NCBI GenBank assembly: GCA_021154515.1
Contig: JAJKIL010000105.1
Coordinates: forward strand, 1-6,264
Origin: Niastella sp.
GTDB taxonomy: Bacteria > Bacteroidota > Bacteroidia > Chitinophagales > Chitinophagaceae
Reading direction: 5' to 3'
DNA length: 6,264 nt
Part shown: positions 1 to 6,256 of the stretch, piece after piece
Layout of the letters: every line of letters starts with the position of its first letter
Numbering within the stretch: the stretch's first letter is position 1
Notes under the pieces: generated by a model
The model's database searches: none
Told to the model about the DNA's origin: nothing
Seen by the model: the letters and a program-made list of their open reading frames with translations, nothing else
Made by a program: the position numbers and the translations under genes

Positions 1-24
1 AACAAACACACAAAAACAAATTAT

Positions 25-810
25 ATGAACTGGACAAAAATAAAAAAGATGGCAGGCTGTGTAGCCGTAGCAGGAGTGACTGTATGTTCCCTTTCATTAA
101 ATGTGGCATGCCAAACGCCGGTTGCCGAAAAGCGGGATCAACAACCAGCAACAGGTGATAACAAGGGATTTGCCCTGGTAGAATTGTACACGTCGGAAGG
201 CTGTTCAAGTTGTCCGCCGGCCGATCAGTTAATGGAAAAACTGCAACTGGAAAATGCCGGCAAACCGGTGTATGTGGTAGCATTCCATGTTGATTACTGG
301 AACCAGCTGGGCTGGAAAGATAAATTCAGTGCCGCCGAATTCACGGCTCGTCAACGTCAGTATTCCGACTGGATGAAACTGGAAACGATCTATACCCCAC
401 AGGTGGTAGTGAATGGAGTAAGTGAGTATGTAGGTTCCAATGAACGGTCGATTGTAAAAGCGATCGATGCCTCCCTGAACCTGGCTACAGATAACGCCCT
501 CACTTTAAAGGGTAGGGCAGATAGCGGCAAAGTACAGGTAGCGTACGAGGTTACCGGTTCAACAAAGAATAAAGCGTTGTACCTGGCGCTGGTTCAAAAG
601 AAAGCAAGCTCGCATGTAATGGCCGGGGAGAACGAAGGCCGCCAGTTATCGCATGTACAGATCGTTCGGGAACTGATACCTGTAGATATTACAAACAAAA
701 GTACGACCATCAATTTACCTGCAACACTGCAACAGGAAGGCTGGGAATTGATCGGCTTTGTTCAGAATAAAGGCAATGGCAGTATAACCGCCGCCGCCAG
801 AATGAATTAA
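25..810 (+). CDS. Exported DUF1223 thioredoxin-fold protein
   Basis: A 261-residue protein of the DUF1223 family, which has a thioredoxin-like fold and no settled biochemical role. Residues 1-29 form an export signal: a short basic start and a hydrophobic stretch at about 10-28 ending in VAC at 27-29. Cys29 could be a lipoprotein cysteine, but Asn at -3 makes the lipobox imperfect, so ordinary signal peptidase cleavage is also possible. The core begins near residue 49. It carries the redox-type motif SEGCSSCPPAD with Cys60 and Cys63, then HVDYWNQLGW at 88-97, then YTPQVVVNG at 123-131, where Pro125 sits where thioredoxins carry their cis-proline. A beta-rich C-terminal part follows. I infer a periplasmic or membrane-anchored thiol protein. 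The ATG is preceded by an A-rich leader without Shine-Dalgarno, as is usual in Bacteroidota. The frame stays open to base 1, but no earlier start is visible. It heads a three-gene unit ending at the terminator near 2170. Confidence 0.9.
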   Translation: MNWTKIKKMAGCVAVAGVTVCSLSLNVACQTPVAEKRDQQPATGDNKGFALVELYTSEGCSSCPPADQLMEKLQLENAGKPVYVVAFHVDYWNQLGWKDKFSAAEFTARQRQYSDWMKLETIYTPQVVVNGVSEYVGSNERSIVKAIDASLNLATDNALTLKGRADSGKVQVAYEVTGSTKNKALYLALVQKKASSHVMAGENEGRQLSHVQIVRELIPVDITNKSTTINLPATLQQEGWELIGFVQNKGNGSITAAARMN

Positions 811-846
811 TTAAAACTACTACTTCACTATTAACACAAACTTAAA

Positions 847-1638
847 ATGAAACACCTGTTATTACAACCCAAACGCATTTACTTACTGACTTGCATGACC
901 GTATCGCTGTTCCTGCTGTTGGCGGTTCAAACCATGGCAGAACCAACACCCGGACCTATAAAAAATATCGTGATCGTACACGGCGCTTTTGCAGACGGTT
1001 CAGGTTTTAAAGGATTGTATAAGATCTTAACAAAGAAAGGATATCATGTAACTATTGTTCAGAACCCGCTTACTTCTTTGAAAGACGATGTGGATGCCAC
1101 GTTGCGCACGCTCGACAAACAGGATGGGCCTACAATACTGGTAGGACACTCCTGGGGTGGAACGGTGATAACGGAAGCAGGCGTACATCCAAAAGTAGCG
1201 GCCCTGGTATACATCTCCGCATTTTTACCTGAAGTGGGTGAAACAACAGGTCAGCTGGCTATGTCATTGCCAATGGTAGGCGAAGGCGGCATTTTACCAC
1301 CCGATGATAAAGGCGTAGTGTATTTCGACAGAGCAAAATTTCACGCAGGATTTGCCGCCGATGTAAGCCAGGAGGAAGCAGATTTTATGAGCGACTCACA
1401 AGTACCCATTTTCGCAGCCTGTTTTGGCGCCCCTGTTACCAATGCCGCCTGGAAAATAAAACCAGCTTATGGTATTGTAGCAACAGAAGATAAAGCCCTT
1501 AACCCTGCAATAGAACGAAACATGTACGAACGCGCTAAAGCGAAGATCACCGAAATAAAAGGCAGTCACGTTATATTCATTTCGCAACCGAATGCTGTTG
1601 CCAATGTGATCATTGACGCAGCCAATGCACAGAAATAA
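847..1638 (+). CDS. Exported alpha/beta-fold hydrolase
   Basis: A 263-residue alpha/beta hydrolase of the common bacterial group related to plant methylesterase-like esterases. Residues 1-31 are a signal peptide with a hydrophobic core at about 11-27 and likely cleavage after TMA, so the enzyme is probably periplasmic. The fold begins at IVIVHGAFADGSG (41-53), which supplies the oxyanion-hole HG. The nucleophile elbow is GHSWGG with Ser102, and VYISAFLPEVGE (121-132) is a typical segment of this group. Likely triad partners are Asp215 in ATEDKALNP and His241 in KGSHVIFISQP. The catalytic set looks complete and the length is normal, apart from the signal peptide, which many relatives lack. The substrate cannot be read from sequence; a small ester is most likely. 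It follows the DUF1223 gene by 36 bp and precedes ohr by 40 bp with no promoter seen between, so co-transcription is likely. Confidence 0.9.
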   Translation: MKHLLLQPKRIYLLTCMTVSLFLLLAVQTMAEPTPGPIKNIVIVHGAFADGSGFKGLYKILTKKGYHVTIVQNPLTSLKDDVDATLRTLDKQDGPTILVGHSWGGTVITEAGVHPKVAALVYISAFLPEVGETTGQLAMSLPMVGEGGILPPDDKGVVYFDRAKFHAGFAADVSQEEADFMSDSQVPIFAACFGAPVTNAAWKIKPAYGIVATEDKALNPAIERNMYERAKAKITEIKGSHVIFISQPNAVANVIIDAANAQK

Positions 1639-1678
1639 ATTCAGTAAACAATCAGATAACAAGTAAAAAATTATAAAA

Positions 1679-2113
1679 ATGGAAACTTTAGCATTCCCAG
1701 GAACACAAGTTGAGAAAGTATTATATACCGGGAAAACACATACTACTGGCGGCCGGGATGGCGCTGCTAAAAGTAGTGACGGTAATTTAAATGTAAAGTT
1801 GACGACACCTGGAAAAGGCGATGGAACAAACCCCGAACAATTGTTTGCCGCCGGATGGTCAGCCTGTTTCATTGGCGCCATGAATATTGCCGCTAACAAA
1901 ATGCGCATTCAATTACCGGCTGATACAGCCATCGATGCAGAAGTAGATCTGGGTACTGCCAGTGGCGGATTTCTGATACAGGCGCGGTTGACTATAAGCC
2001 TGCCTCGTTTGGACCCTGAAGTTGCGCAACAATTGATTGAAGCGGCACACGCAACCTGTCCGTACTCAAAAGCTACCCGCGGTAATATTAATGTAACGAT
2101 CAATCTGGTGTAA
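1679..2113 (+). CDS. ohr: Organic hydroperoxide reductase Ohr (OsmC superfamily)
   Basis: A 144-residue cytoplasmic thiol peroxidase that reduces organic and lipid hydroperoxides to alcohols. The family normally uses a dihydrolipoyl-type reductant. The Ohr signatures are nearly all present: TTGGRDG with Arg26, LTTPGKGDGTNPEQLFAAGWSACFIGA with Glu53 and peroxidatic Cys63, and HATCPYSKATRGN with resolving Cys127. These match the Arg, Glu and two Cys residues that define the Ohr active site, which separates this protein from the OsmC and YhfA branches. The loop between LTTP and GTNPEQ is a few residues shorter than in many proteobacterial Ohr proteins. It has no signal peptide, unlike the two genes before it. 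It is the last gene of the unit, 40 bp behind the hydrolase and directly before an intrinsic terminator. No OhrR-type MarR regulator lies in the window. Low risk of misidentification. Confidence 0.96.
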   Translation: METLAFPGTQVEKVLYTGKTHTTGGRDGAAKSSDGNLNVKLTTPGKGDGTNPEQLFAAGWSACFIGAMNIAANKMRIQLPADTAIDAEVDLGTASGGFLIQARLTISLPRLDPEVAQQLIEAAHATCPYSKATRGNINVTINLV

Positions 2114-2129
2114 GGTTTCATGGCTATAC

Positions 2130-2170
2130 AACAGGGCTGTCCCGATATATCGGGCGGCCCTTGTTTTTTT
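2130..2170 (+). terminator. Rho-independent terminator after ohr
   Basis: A long hairpin begins 16 bp after the ohr stop codon. The upper stem is the perfect palindrome CCCGATATATCGGG (2141-2154). The lower stem pairs GGGC at 2134-2137 with GCCC at 2157-2160, with a small internal loop (TGT opposite CG) between them. Below that, AACA pairs into the start of the T run across a one-base bulge. A tract of seven T follows at 2164-2170. This closes the three-gene unit and separates it from the fucosidase region. Confidence 0.9.
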
Positions 2171-2330
2171 GGTGGCAGCGGTTCTTAAATTGAAAATTGG
2201 GTGCATCCCAGAAAACCGGTAGATGATCCATCATGGTAAACAGGTAATCTTCTAAAAGCTTGTAGAATTAAGAGAAGAGAACGAAGCCGAAAAGATCACA
2301 ATCACAAGTGGATTGATGAAAAGTTGCGCG
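2171..2330. other. Non-coding gap upstream of the fucosidase promoter
   Basis: This is the non-coding stretch between the ohr terminator and the fucosidase promoter. No convincing gene lies in it. The longest readable frame (2240-2342) has no ATG and matches no family I recognise. It contains two dyad symmetries: ATGAT-cc-ATCAT at 2223-2234 and the longer palindrome at 2250-2267, which is listed separately. A purine-rich stretch at about 2267-2297 follows. No IS ends, tRNA or riboswitch fold was recognised. Confidence 0.6.
2250..2267. promoter_or_regulatory. 18-bp near-perfect palindrome, candidate operator
   Basis: TTCTAAAAGCTTGTAGAA reads the same on both strands at 16 of 18 positions; only the A2255/G2262 pair breaks symmetry. 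It lies about 110 bp upstream of the transcription start expected for the fucosidase operon. There is no T run after it, so it is not a terminator. A binding site for a dimeric regulator is the simplest reading, but no regulator gene is present in the window and the assignment is inferred from symmetry alone. Confidence 0.35.
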
Positions 2331-2361
2331 TTGTAATAATAGTTTAGTCCCGTTAAATTTG
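2331..2361 (+). promoter_or_regulatory. Bacteroidota-type promoter for the GH29-esterase operon
   Basis: TTG at 2331-2333 is followed after 20 bp by TAAATTTG at 2354-2361. This matches the published Bacteroidota housekeeping consensus (TTG or TTTG at -33 and TAnnTTTG at -7, spaced about 17-23 bp). Transcription would begin near 2366-2370 and give a leader of about 90-95 bases to the ATG at 2461. The element lies downstream of the ohr terminator and is the only good match in this gap. Confidence 0.65.
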
Positions 2362-2381
2362 GAAACTATGCGCTGACTAAA
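2343..2381. promoter_or_regulatory. Inverted repeat TTTAGTC/GACTAAA around the -7 element
   Basis: TTTAGTC at 2343-2349 is the exact reverse complement of GACTAAA at 2375-2381. One arm lies between the -33 and -7 elements and the other lies just past the expected start site. The arm centres are 32 bp apart, close to three helical turns, so both arms would face the same side of the DNA. This geometry would suit repression by a dimeric or tetrameric regulator. Alternatively the pair is chance in AT-rich DNA. No regulator is identified. Confidence 0.35.
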
Positions 2382-2411
2382 ACTTATGGAGTAAGCATTG
2401 TTTAATGAAAT

Positions 2412-2430
2412 GCCAAGCGGAACCCTTGGC
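2412..2430 (+). other. Small hairpin in the fucosidase leader
   Basis: GCCAAG (2412-2417) and CTTGGC (2425-2430) form a perfect 6-bp stem with a 7-base loop, about 30 bases before the ATG at 2461. No T run follows, so it is unlikely to terminate transcription. It could shield the 5' leader or be accidental. It also argues mildly against a start upstream of 2461, since it would then lie inside the coding sequence. Confidence 0.25.
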
Positions 2431-2460
2431 CGGCCGGTTAAATTTATTTATTTGCGCTTT

Positions 2461-4254
2461 ATGAAAACAAGGATTGTTTGCCTGCCAATCGCTGTATTAT
2501 TGTTTGCCATGAACCACGCTGCCTGCTATGGACAGTCAATGGAACAAATGTGGGACACCACATCAAACAAAAAGCAGCAACCCAATGCTCAATGGTTCAA
2601 GGAAGCGAAGTTTGGACTCTTCATTCATTGGGGCCTCTATTCAAAACTCGCCGGGAGCTGGAAAGGGAAAAGGTACTATGGAAGTGGTGAATGGATCATG
2701 AATGTGGCAAAAATACCGGTACGGGAATACGAAAAAGTGGCGGCAGATTTTAATCCGGTGAATTTTAACGCAACGAAATGGGCTATGCTTGCCCGGGAAG
2801 CAGGTATAAAATACCTGGTGATCACCGCCAAGCATCACGAAGGGTTTGCCATGTTCGACTCAAAAGTAAGCGACTACAATATTGTGAAAGCAACGCCTTA
2901 TAAAAACGACCCCATGAAGGCGCTTGCTGAAGCCACCCGCAAACAAGGCATCCGGTTTGGTTTTTATTACTCGCAGTTTGTTGATTGGCACGAACCAAAT
3001 GGTGGAAAGAACACCTGGGATTTTGACGAAAGTAAAAAGGATTACCAGCTTTACTATCAGCAAAAAGCCATTCCGCAGTTAAAAGAACTTTTGACTAATT
3101 ATGGTCCGCTGGGAATTGTTTGGTTTGACCTGCCTGGCGGACTTACAAAGCAGGAAACGCAGTCGTTGGTAGACAGTCTTCATAAGCTGCAGCCACAAAG
3201 TTTATTCAGCAGCCGGGTGGGGCAGGGGCTTGGTGATTACAAGGATTTTGGTGATTCTGAAATTCCTCCGGTACCCATCAACGATCTTTGGGAGTCGATT
3301 TACACACACAATGATTCCTGGGGATATATCAGGCACGATATGAACTTTAAATCGTCGAAAGAGATCATTCAGTTGCTTGCAAAAGTAGCTTCCAGGGGCG
3401 GTAACCTGATGTTGAACATAGGGCCAGATGGTGAAGGAAACATTCCCTACTATTCTGTAAAATATTTAAAAGAGACCGGCAGGTGGTTGCAGGCGAATGG
3501 GGAAAGCATTTACGGTACAGAATATGGATTTGTTCCGGCACAGCCATGGGGGGTAACTACCCGCAAGGGAAGCAAACTCTTTCTGCATGTTTTTAATCGG
3601 CCCAAAGATGGAAAATTATTGGCGCCCGGTTTTCCCAATGCTGTTCGAAGCGTATATTCCCTGGCAGATAAAAAAAGCCTGGCATGGAAGAAAACGAATA
3701 CAGACCTGATCATAAACCTCCCGGCATTTAAATCAGATGCCCCTTCAACTGTATTTGTTATTGAATACGCATGCGGGGCGCCTTCCTACGATGCAAAAGC
3801 ACCTGTTACAATTTCGTCGCAATTTGAAACAAATACCGTGGAGGCCATCAAGGCAACCACTTGGGGTGAAGCAGCCATCAAAAGCATCACCTTCAGTCAT
3901 TATTATGGCGACTGGAAACACGAGACCTGCATTACCGGCATGAAAGCACCGGGCGATTCAACCACCTTCTCTATCAGAGTAACTCAGCCAGGCGATTACA
4001 GCGTAATTTTAGATTATTCCTGCGGACGGGAAAGCGCCGGGCAGGAAGGAAGAGTAACCCTGAATGGCAATGAGTTTTTATTTAAAACGCTTCGCACTTC
4101 GGAGTATGACAAAGCTGCCCCGCTTCTTTTTATAAAGAAGCCGGTTGCAATTGTCAATTTTACAAAAGCAGGCGTATATTCATTGAACATTCATCCTATT
4201 CAGCAAGGCCCGGAATTATTTAAGCTGAAGTCGGTTATTTTGGAACCCATGTGA
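2461..4254 (+). CDS. Exported GH29 alpha-L-fucosidase with extra C-terminal module
   Basis: A 597-residue glycoside hydrolase that releases terminal alpha-L-fucose from glycans with retention of configuration. I chose the ATG at 2461 because it opens directly on a signal peptide (MKTRIVC, hydrophobic core about 8-17, likely end near CYGQ at 22-25). The frame can be read back to a TTG at 2398, but that would put 21 polar residues before the signal. GH29 hallmarks appear in order: WFKEAKFGLFIHWGLYS (45-61), TAKHHEGFAMFDS (122-134), FGFYYS (166-171), the nucleophile segment IVWFDLPGG with Asp223, RVGQGLGDY (252-260), WESIYTHNDSWGY (277-289) and ASRGGNLMLNIGPDGEG (310-326). The nucleophile is followed by LPGG rather than the frequent GG-type context, which I believe marks a GH29 subgroup. 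The acid/base residue is not assigned. A beta-sandwich follows at about 358-437, and then a module at about 444-597 that may bind carbohydrate. Its own promoter lies upstream, and the esterase gene follows at once. Confidence 0.95.
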   Translation: MKTRIVCLPIAVLLFAMNHAACYGQSMEQMWDTTSNKKQQPNAQWFKEAKFGLFIHWGLYSKLAGSWKGKRYYGSGEWIMNVAKIPVREYEKVAADFNPVNFNATKWAMLAREAGIKYLVITAKHHEGFAMFDSKVSDYNIVKATPYKNDPMKALAEATRKQGIRFGFYYSQFVDWHEPNGGKNTWDFDESKKDYQLYYQQKAIPQLKELLTNYGPLGIVWFDLPGGLTKQETQSLVDSLHKLQPQSLFSSRVGQGLGDYKDFGDSEIPPVPINDLWESIYTHNDSWGYIRHDMNFKSSKEIIQLLAKVASRGGNLMLNIGPDGEGNIPYYSVKYLKETGRWLQANGESIYGTEYGFVPAQPWGVTTRKGSKLFLHVFNRPKDGKLLAPGFPNAVRSVYSLADKKSLAWKKTNTDLIINLPAFKSDAPSTVFVIEYACGAPSYDAKAPVTISSQFETNTVEAIKATTWGEAAIKSITFSHYYGDWKHETCITGMKAPGDSTTFSIRVTQPGDYSVILDYSCGRESAGQEGRVTLNGNEFLFKTLRTSEYDKAAPLLFIKKPVAIVNFTKAGVYSLNIHPIQQGPELFKLKSVILEPM

Positions 4255-4259
4255 TAATT

Positions 4260-5816
4260 ATGATCAGAAAATATGTATATACAGCCTGCGTTAGTATACT
4301 AATGCTGCTATTCGTTACGCGTGTTGAAAAAACGCATGCAGCCATTACCCTCCCGGCGATTATTACCGACAGCATGGTATTACAGCAAAGATCGGCAGCT
4401 GCCCTTTGGGGTTGGGCAAAAGCTGGAGAGAAAATTGAGATCACGAATGATTGGGATCACCGCAAGGTAAAAACTATAGCTGATAAAAACGGAACCTGGC
4501 AGGTTCGTATTAAAACAGGAATTGCCGGCGGTCCTTATACAATCACCATCAGGGGTGAAAACACCATTACGATCAAAGATGTATACCTGGGCGAAGTATG
4601 GTTGTGTTCGGGTCAGTCGAATATGAATTTTCCCCTGGGGAAAGGAGAAAGCTGGCGCACAGGCGTGTTTAATTGTGAAGCTGAAATAGCGAAGGCGAAT
4701 TATACCACCATACGCCTGTTTACAGTGAAGCAGGAAGTTGCCAATGAACCACAAAAAGATGTAAAAGGAAAATGGAACTCCTGCACGTCATCGGTAGCGG
4801 CGGGTTTTTCTGCCGTGGCTTATTATTTTGCAAGAGAAATTCAGAAAGAAACAGGTTTCCCTATAGGTTTAATTCATTCATCCTGGGGCGGAACGCCAGC
4901 AGAATCCTGGACCAGGAAGGATACATTACAGGGAAATCATGCATTGCTTCCCATTCTGCAACGCTATGAGGAAGCCATAAAGAAATTTCCTGCCGATGAG
5001 AAAGCGTATGCTGTTGAGTTGGAAAAATGGAAACGGGGATTGGATTCTATAACGCAACAGGGGGGGAAGGCCACGCCTATGCCAAAGAAGCCTGTAGACC
5101 CCCTTACCGATTCCAAATCTCCATCAACGCTTTATAACGCCATGATACATCCGCTGATCCCTTTTACCATCAAGGGTGTGATCTGGTATCAGGGCGAATC
5201 AAATTCAGACAGGCCGTGCGAATACCAAAAGTTGTTTCCGGCATTGATCAACAGTTGGAGAAAGGAATGGAATACTGATTTCCCTTTTTATTTTGTTGAA
5301 ATAGCACCGCATTATCAGAAGATCCCTGAGATCAGGGAAGCTCAGTTGTATACCTATAAAACAGTTTCCCGGACAGGGCTTGTTGTTATTACTGATTATG
5401 GCGATTCGTTGAATATACATCCAAGGAACAAAGAAGTAGTTGGACACCGGTTGGCCTTATGGGCATTGGCAAAGGACTATGGCAAAAAAGAAATTGTTTA
5501 TTCAGGGCCTATTTACAGATCCATGAATATAGAAGGCAATAAGGTTGTCATTCACTTTGATTATGCCGATGGCGGGTTGGTTGCAAAAGAAGGCACATTG
5601 AAAGAGTTTGCCATTGCCGGTAGTGATAAACAGTTTATGAAAGCGAATGCCACGATCGAAGGTGACAAGGTTATTGTTTGGAGCGACATGGTGAAGCAAC
5701 CGGAAGCCGTAAGATTTGGATGGCGGAACTTTCCGCATGCGGAATTGTATAACAAGGCGGGGTTGCCTGCATCGCCCTTTAGCACCGGCGGGCTTATGGC
5801 TTATCCCTGCCAATAA
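4260..5816 (+). CDS. Exported sialate O-acetylesterase-family carbohydrate esterase
   Basis: A 518-residue SGNH-fold esterase of the sialate O-acetylesterase family, expected to remove O-acetyl groups from sugars. Residues 1-28 are a signal peptide (hydrophobic core about 9-19, ending THAA). A beta-sandwich opens at ITLPAIITDSMVLQQ. The catalytic domain begins at GEVWLCSGQSNM with nucleophile Ser120, followed by SSWGGTPAESWT, GVIWYQGESN (309-315 covers WYQGESN), and GDSLNIHPRNKEVVGHRLA with catalytic His387. A beta-rich C-terminal region follows. Length and motifs are normal for the family. Two starts are possible: GTG at 4251, which overlaps the fucosidase stop by 4 bp, or ATG at 4260, 5 bp after it. 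I prefer the ATG, and the signal peptide fits both. Either way, translation is probably coupled to the fucosidase. The family name does not prove sialic acid as substrate: in environmental Bacteroidota such enzymes often act on acetylated plant polysaccharides. Confidence 0.93.
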   Translation: MIRKYVYTACVSILMLLFVTRVEKTHAAITLPAIITDSMVLQQRSAAALWGWAKAGEKIEITNDWDHRKVKTIADKNGTWQVRIKTGIAGGPYTITIRGENTITIKDVYLGEVWLCSGQSNMNFPLGKGESWRTGVFNCEAEIAKANYTTIRLFTVKQEVANEPQKDVKGKWNSCTSSVAAGFSAVAYYFAREIQKETGFPIGLIHSSWGGTPAESWTRKDTLQGNHALLPILQRYEEAIKKFPADEKAYAVELEKWKRGLDSITQQGGKATPMPKKPVDPLTDSKSPSTLYNAMIHPLIPFTIKGVIWYQGESNSDRPCEYQKLFPALINSWRKEWNTDFPFYFVEIAPHYQKIPEIREAQLYTYKTVSRTGLVVITDYGDSLNIHPRNKEVVGHRLALWALAKDYGKKEIVYSGPIYRSMNIEGNKVVIHFDYADGGLVAKEGTLKEFAIAGSDKQFMKANATIEGDKVIVWSDMVKQPEAVRFGWRNFPHAELYNKAGLPASPFSTGGLMAYPCQ

Positions 5817-5972
5817 TGAAATTGTGATAAGTGGGCTCATGGATACGAGGTTTATTAATTACAAAGATCCTGGTTTTTTTATTAAGGGGCCTGGTAACCC
5901 AATTTGACGAGTGGGTTGATAACAGAGTTGTGCATTGTAAGTCAGTGGGTTATGGTGTCGTTTAAAACGGAA
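5817..5972. other. Non-coding gap after the esterase with AGTGGGTT repeats
   Basis: No gene is supported in this stretch. The word AGTGGGTT occurs at 5910-5917 and again at 5944-5951. AACCCA at 5896-5901 can pair with TGGGTT of either copy: with the first (5912-5917) across a 10-base loop, or with the second, where TAACCCA/TGGGTTA gives 7 bp across a longer loop. A T run at 5874-5880 has only a weak GGAT/ATCC stem before it, so I do not call a terminator for the esterase operon. Confidence 0.4.
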
Positions 5973-5980
5973 TAAATTTG
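5973..5980 (+). promoter_or_regulatory. Putative -7 promoter element for the small gene
   Basis: TAAATTTG matches TAnnTTTG exactly and is the same 8-mer used before the fucosidase. Transcription would start near 5985-5992, about 20-25 bases before the ATG at 6011. No TTG lies at the right distance for a -33 element (the site reads GTTATGG), so the promoter may be weak or need an activator. The AGTGGGTT repeats lie just upstream. Confidence 0.45.
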
Positions 5981-6010
5981 TTATTTTTTGTTAGACAAAT
6001 TCTGTGAATC

Positions 6011-6256
6011 ATGGACTCTAACGGGCAGAAATACTGGTTTGAATTAACTGCGGAAGAAAAGGAAAACAGGTTAAGAGAAGCTTTAGTAGAAGAAATGGAA
6101 AAAACTAAGGCAATGAACCTGCCTGTCATTTATCGAAATGAATTGTGTATAAAACCCAATATGTTCATTCATAAATACCCCAACGGTCACACCGTTCTCA
6201 TTGAACTAAATACCTCCAACTCTGAAATAAAAGTAATTAAGGTCTTACAACAATGA
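6011..6256 (+). CDS. Small hypothetical protein, first gene of an overlapping pair
   Basis: An 81-residue protein of unknown function with no signal peptide or membrane segment. Residues 12-36 are rich in Glu, Lys and Arg and should form an amphipathic helix (LTAEEKENRLREALVEE). The rest alternates hydrophobic and polar residues as in a small beta sheet: PVIYRNELC (38-46), MFIHKYPNGHTVLIELN (51-67) and IKVIKVL (73-79). The KYPNGHTVLIE segment resembles small Bacteroidota proteins that I recall being encoded next to zeta-toxin-like kinases, but this is recollection and not a match I can verify. Its TGA overlaps the ATG of the next gene in ATGA, which implies translational coupling and a shared task. 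A TAAATTTG element 30 bp upstream could be its own promoter. The length, coding-like composition and this overlap make it a real gene. Confidence 0.75.
   Translation: MDSNGQKYWFELTAEEKENRLREALVEEMEKTKAMNLPVIYRNELCIKPNMFIHKYPNGHTVLIELNTSNSEIKVIKVLQQ

Noticed and set aside
1396..1908. A 170-codon open frame on the minus strand
   Set aside because: It lies opposite the end of the hydrolase and most of ohr, both well supported. Its translation is rich in Cys and Phe with no recognisable domain, as expected from an antisense reading.
2240..2342. A short frame reading LLKACRIKRRERSRKDHNHKW, possibly a gene or transposase remnant
   Set aside because: It has no ATG, is about 34 codons long, matches no family I recognise, and overlaps the regulatory region. 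No IS ends or target duplication were seen.
2398..2460. TTG or ATG starts upstream of 2461 for the fucosidase
   Set aside because: They would add up to 21 polar residues before a normal signal peptide and place the leader hairpin in coding sequence. ATG at 2461 gives a canonical secretory start.
4380..4754. A 124-codon minus-strand frame inside the esterase gene
   Set aside because: It is fully covered by a gene with clear catalytic motifs, and the translated sequence shows no family features.
5397..5430. Asn instead of Asp before IHP in the esterase as a lost catalytic residue
   Set aside because: As I recall, NIHP is frequent in active members of this family, and Asp382 is nearby, so this is not evidence of inactivation.
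5502..5840. A 112-codon minus-strand frame over the esterase 3' end
   Set aside because: It is an antisense shadow of the conserved C-terminal region, with no promoter or domain evidence.
5840..5880. A possible terminator with the T run at 5874-5880
   Set aside because: The only stem before it is a 4-bp GGAT/ATCC pairing with a loop of over 20 bases. That is too weak to call.
5716..5907. A 63-codon plus-strand frame crossing the esterase stop
   Set aside because: It lies mostly inside the esterase in another frame, has no leader of its own, and its translation looks random.
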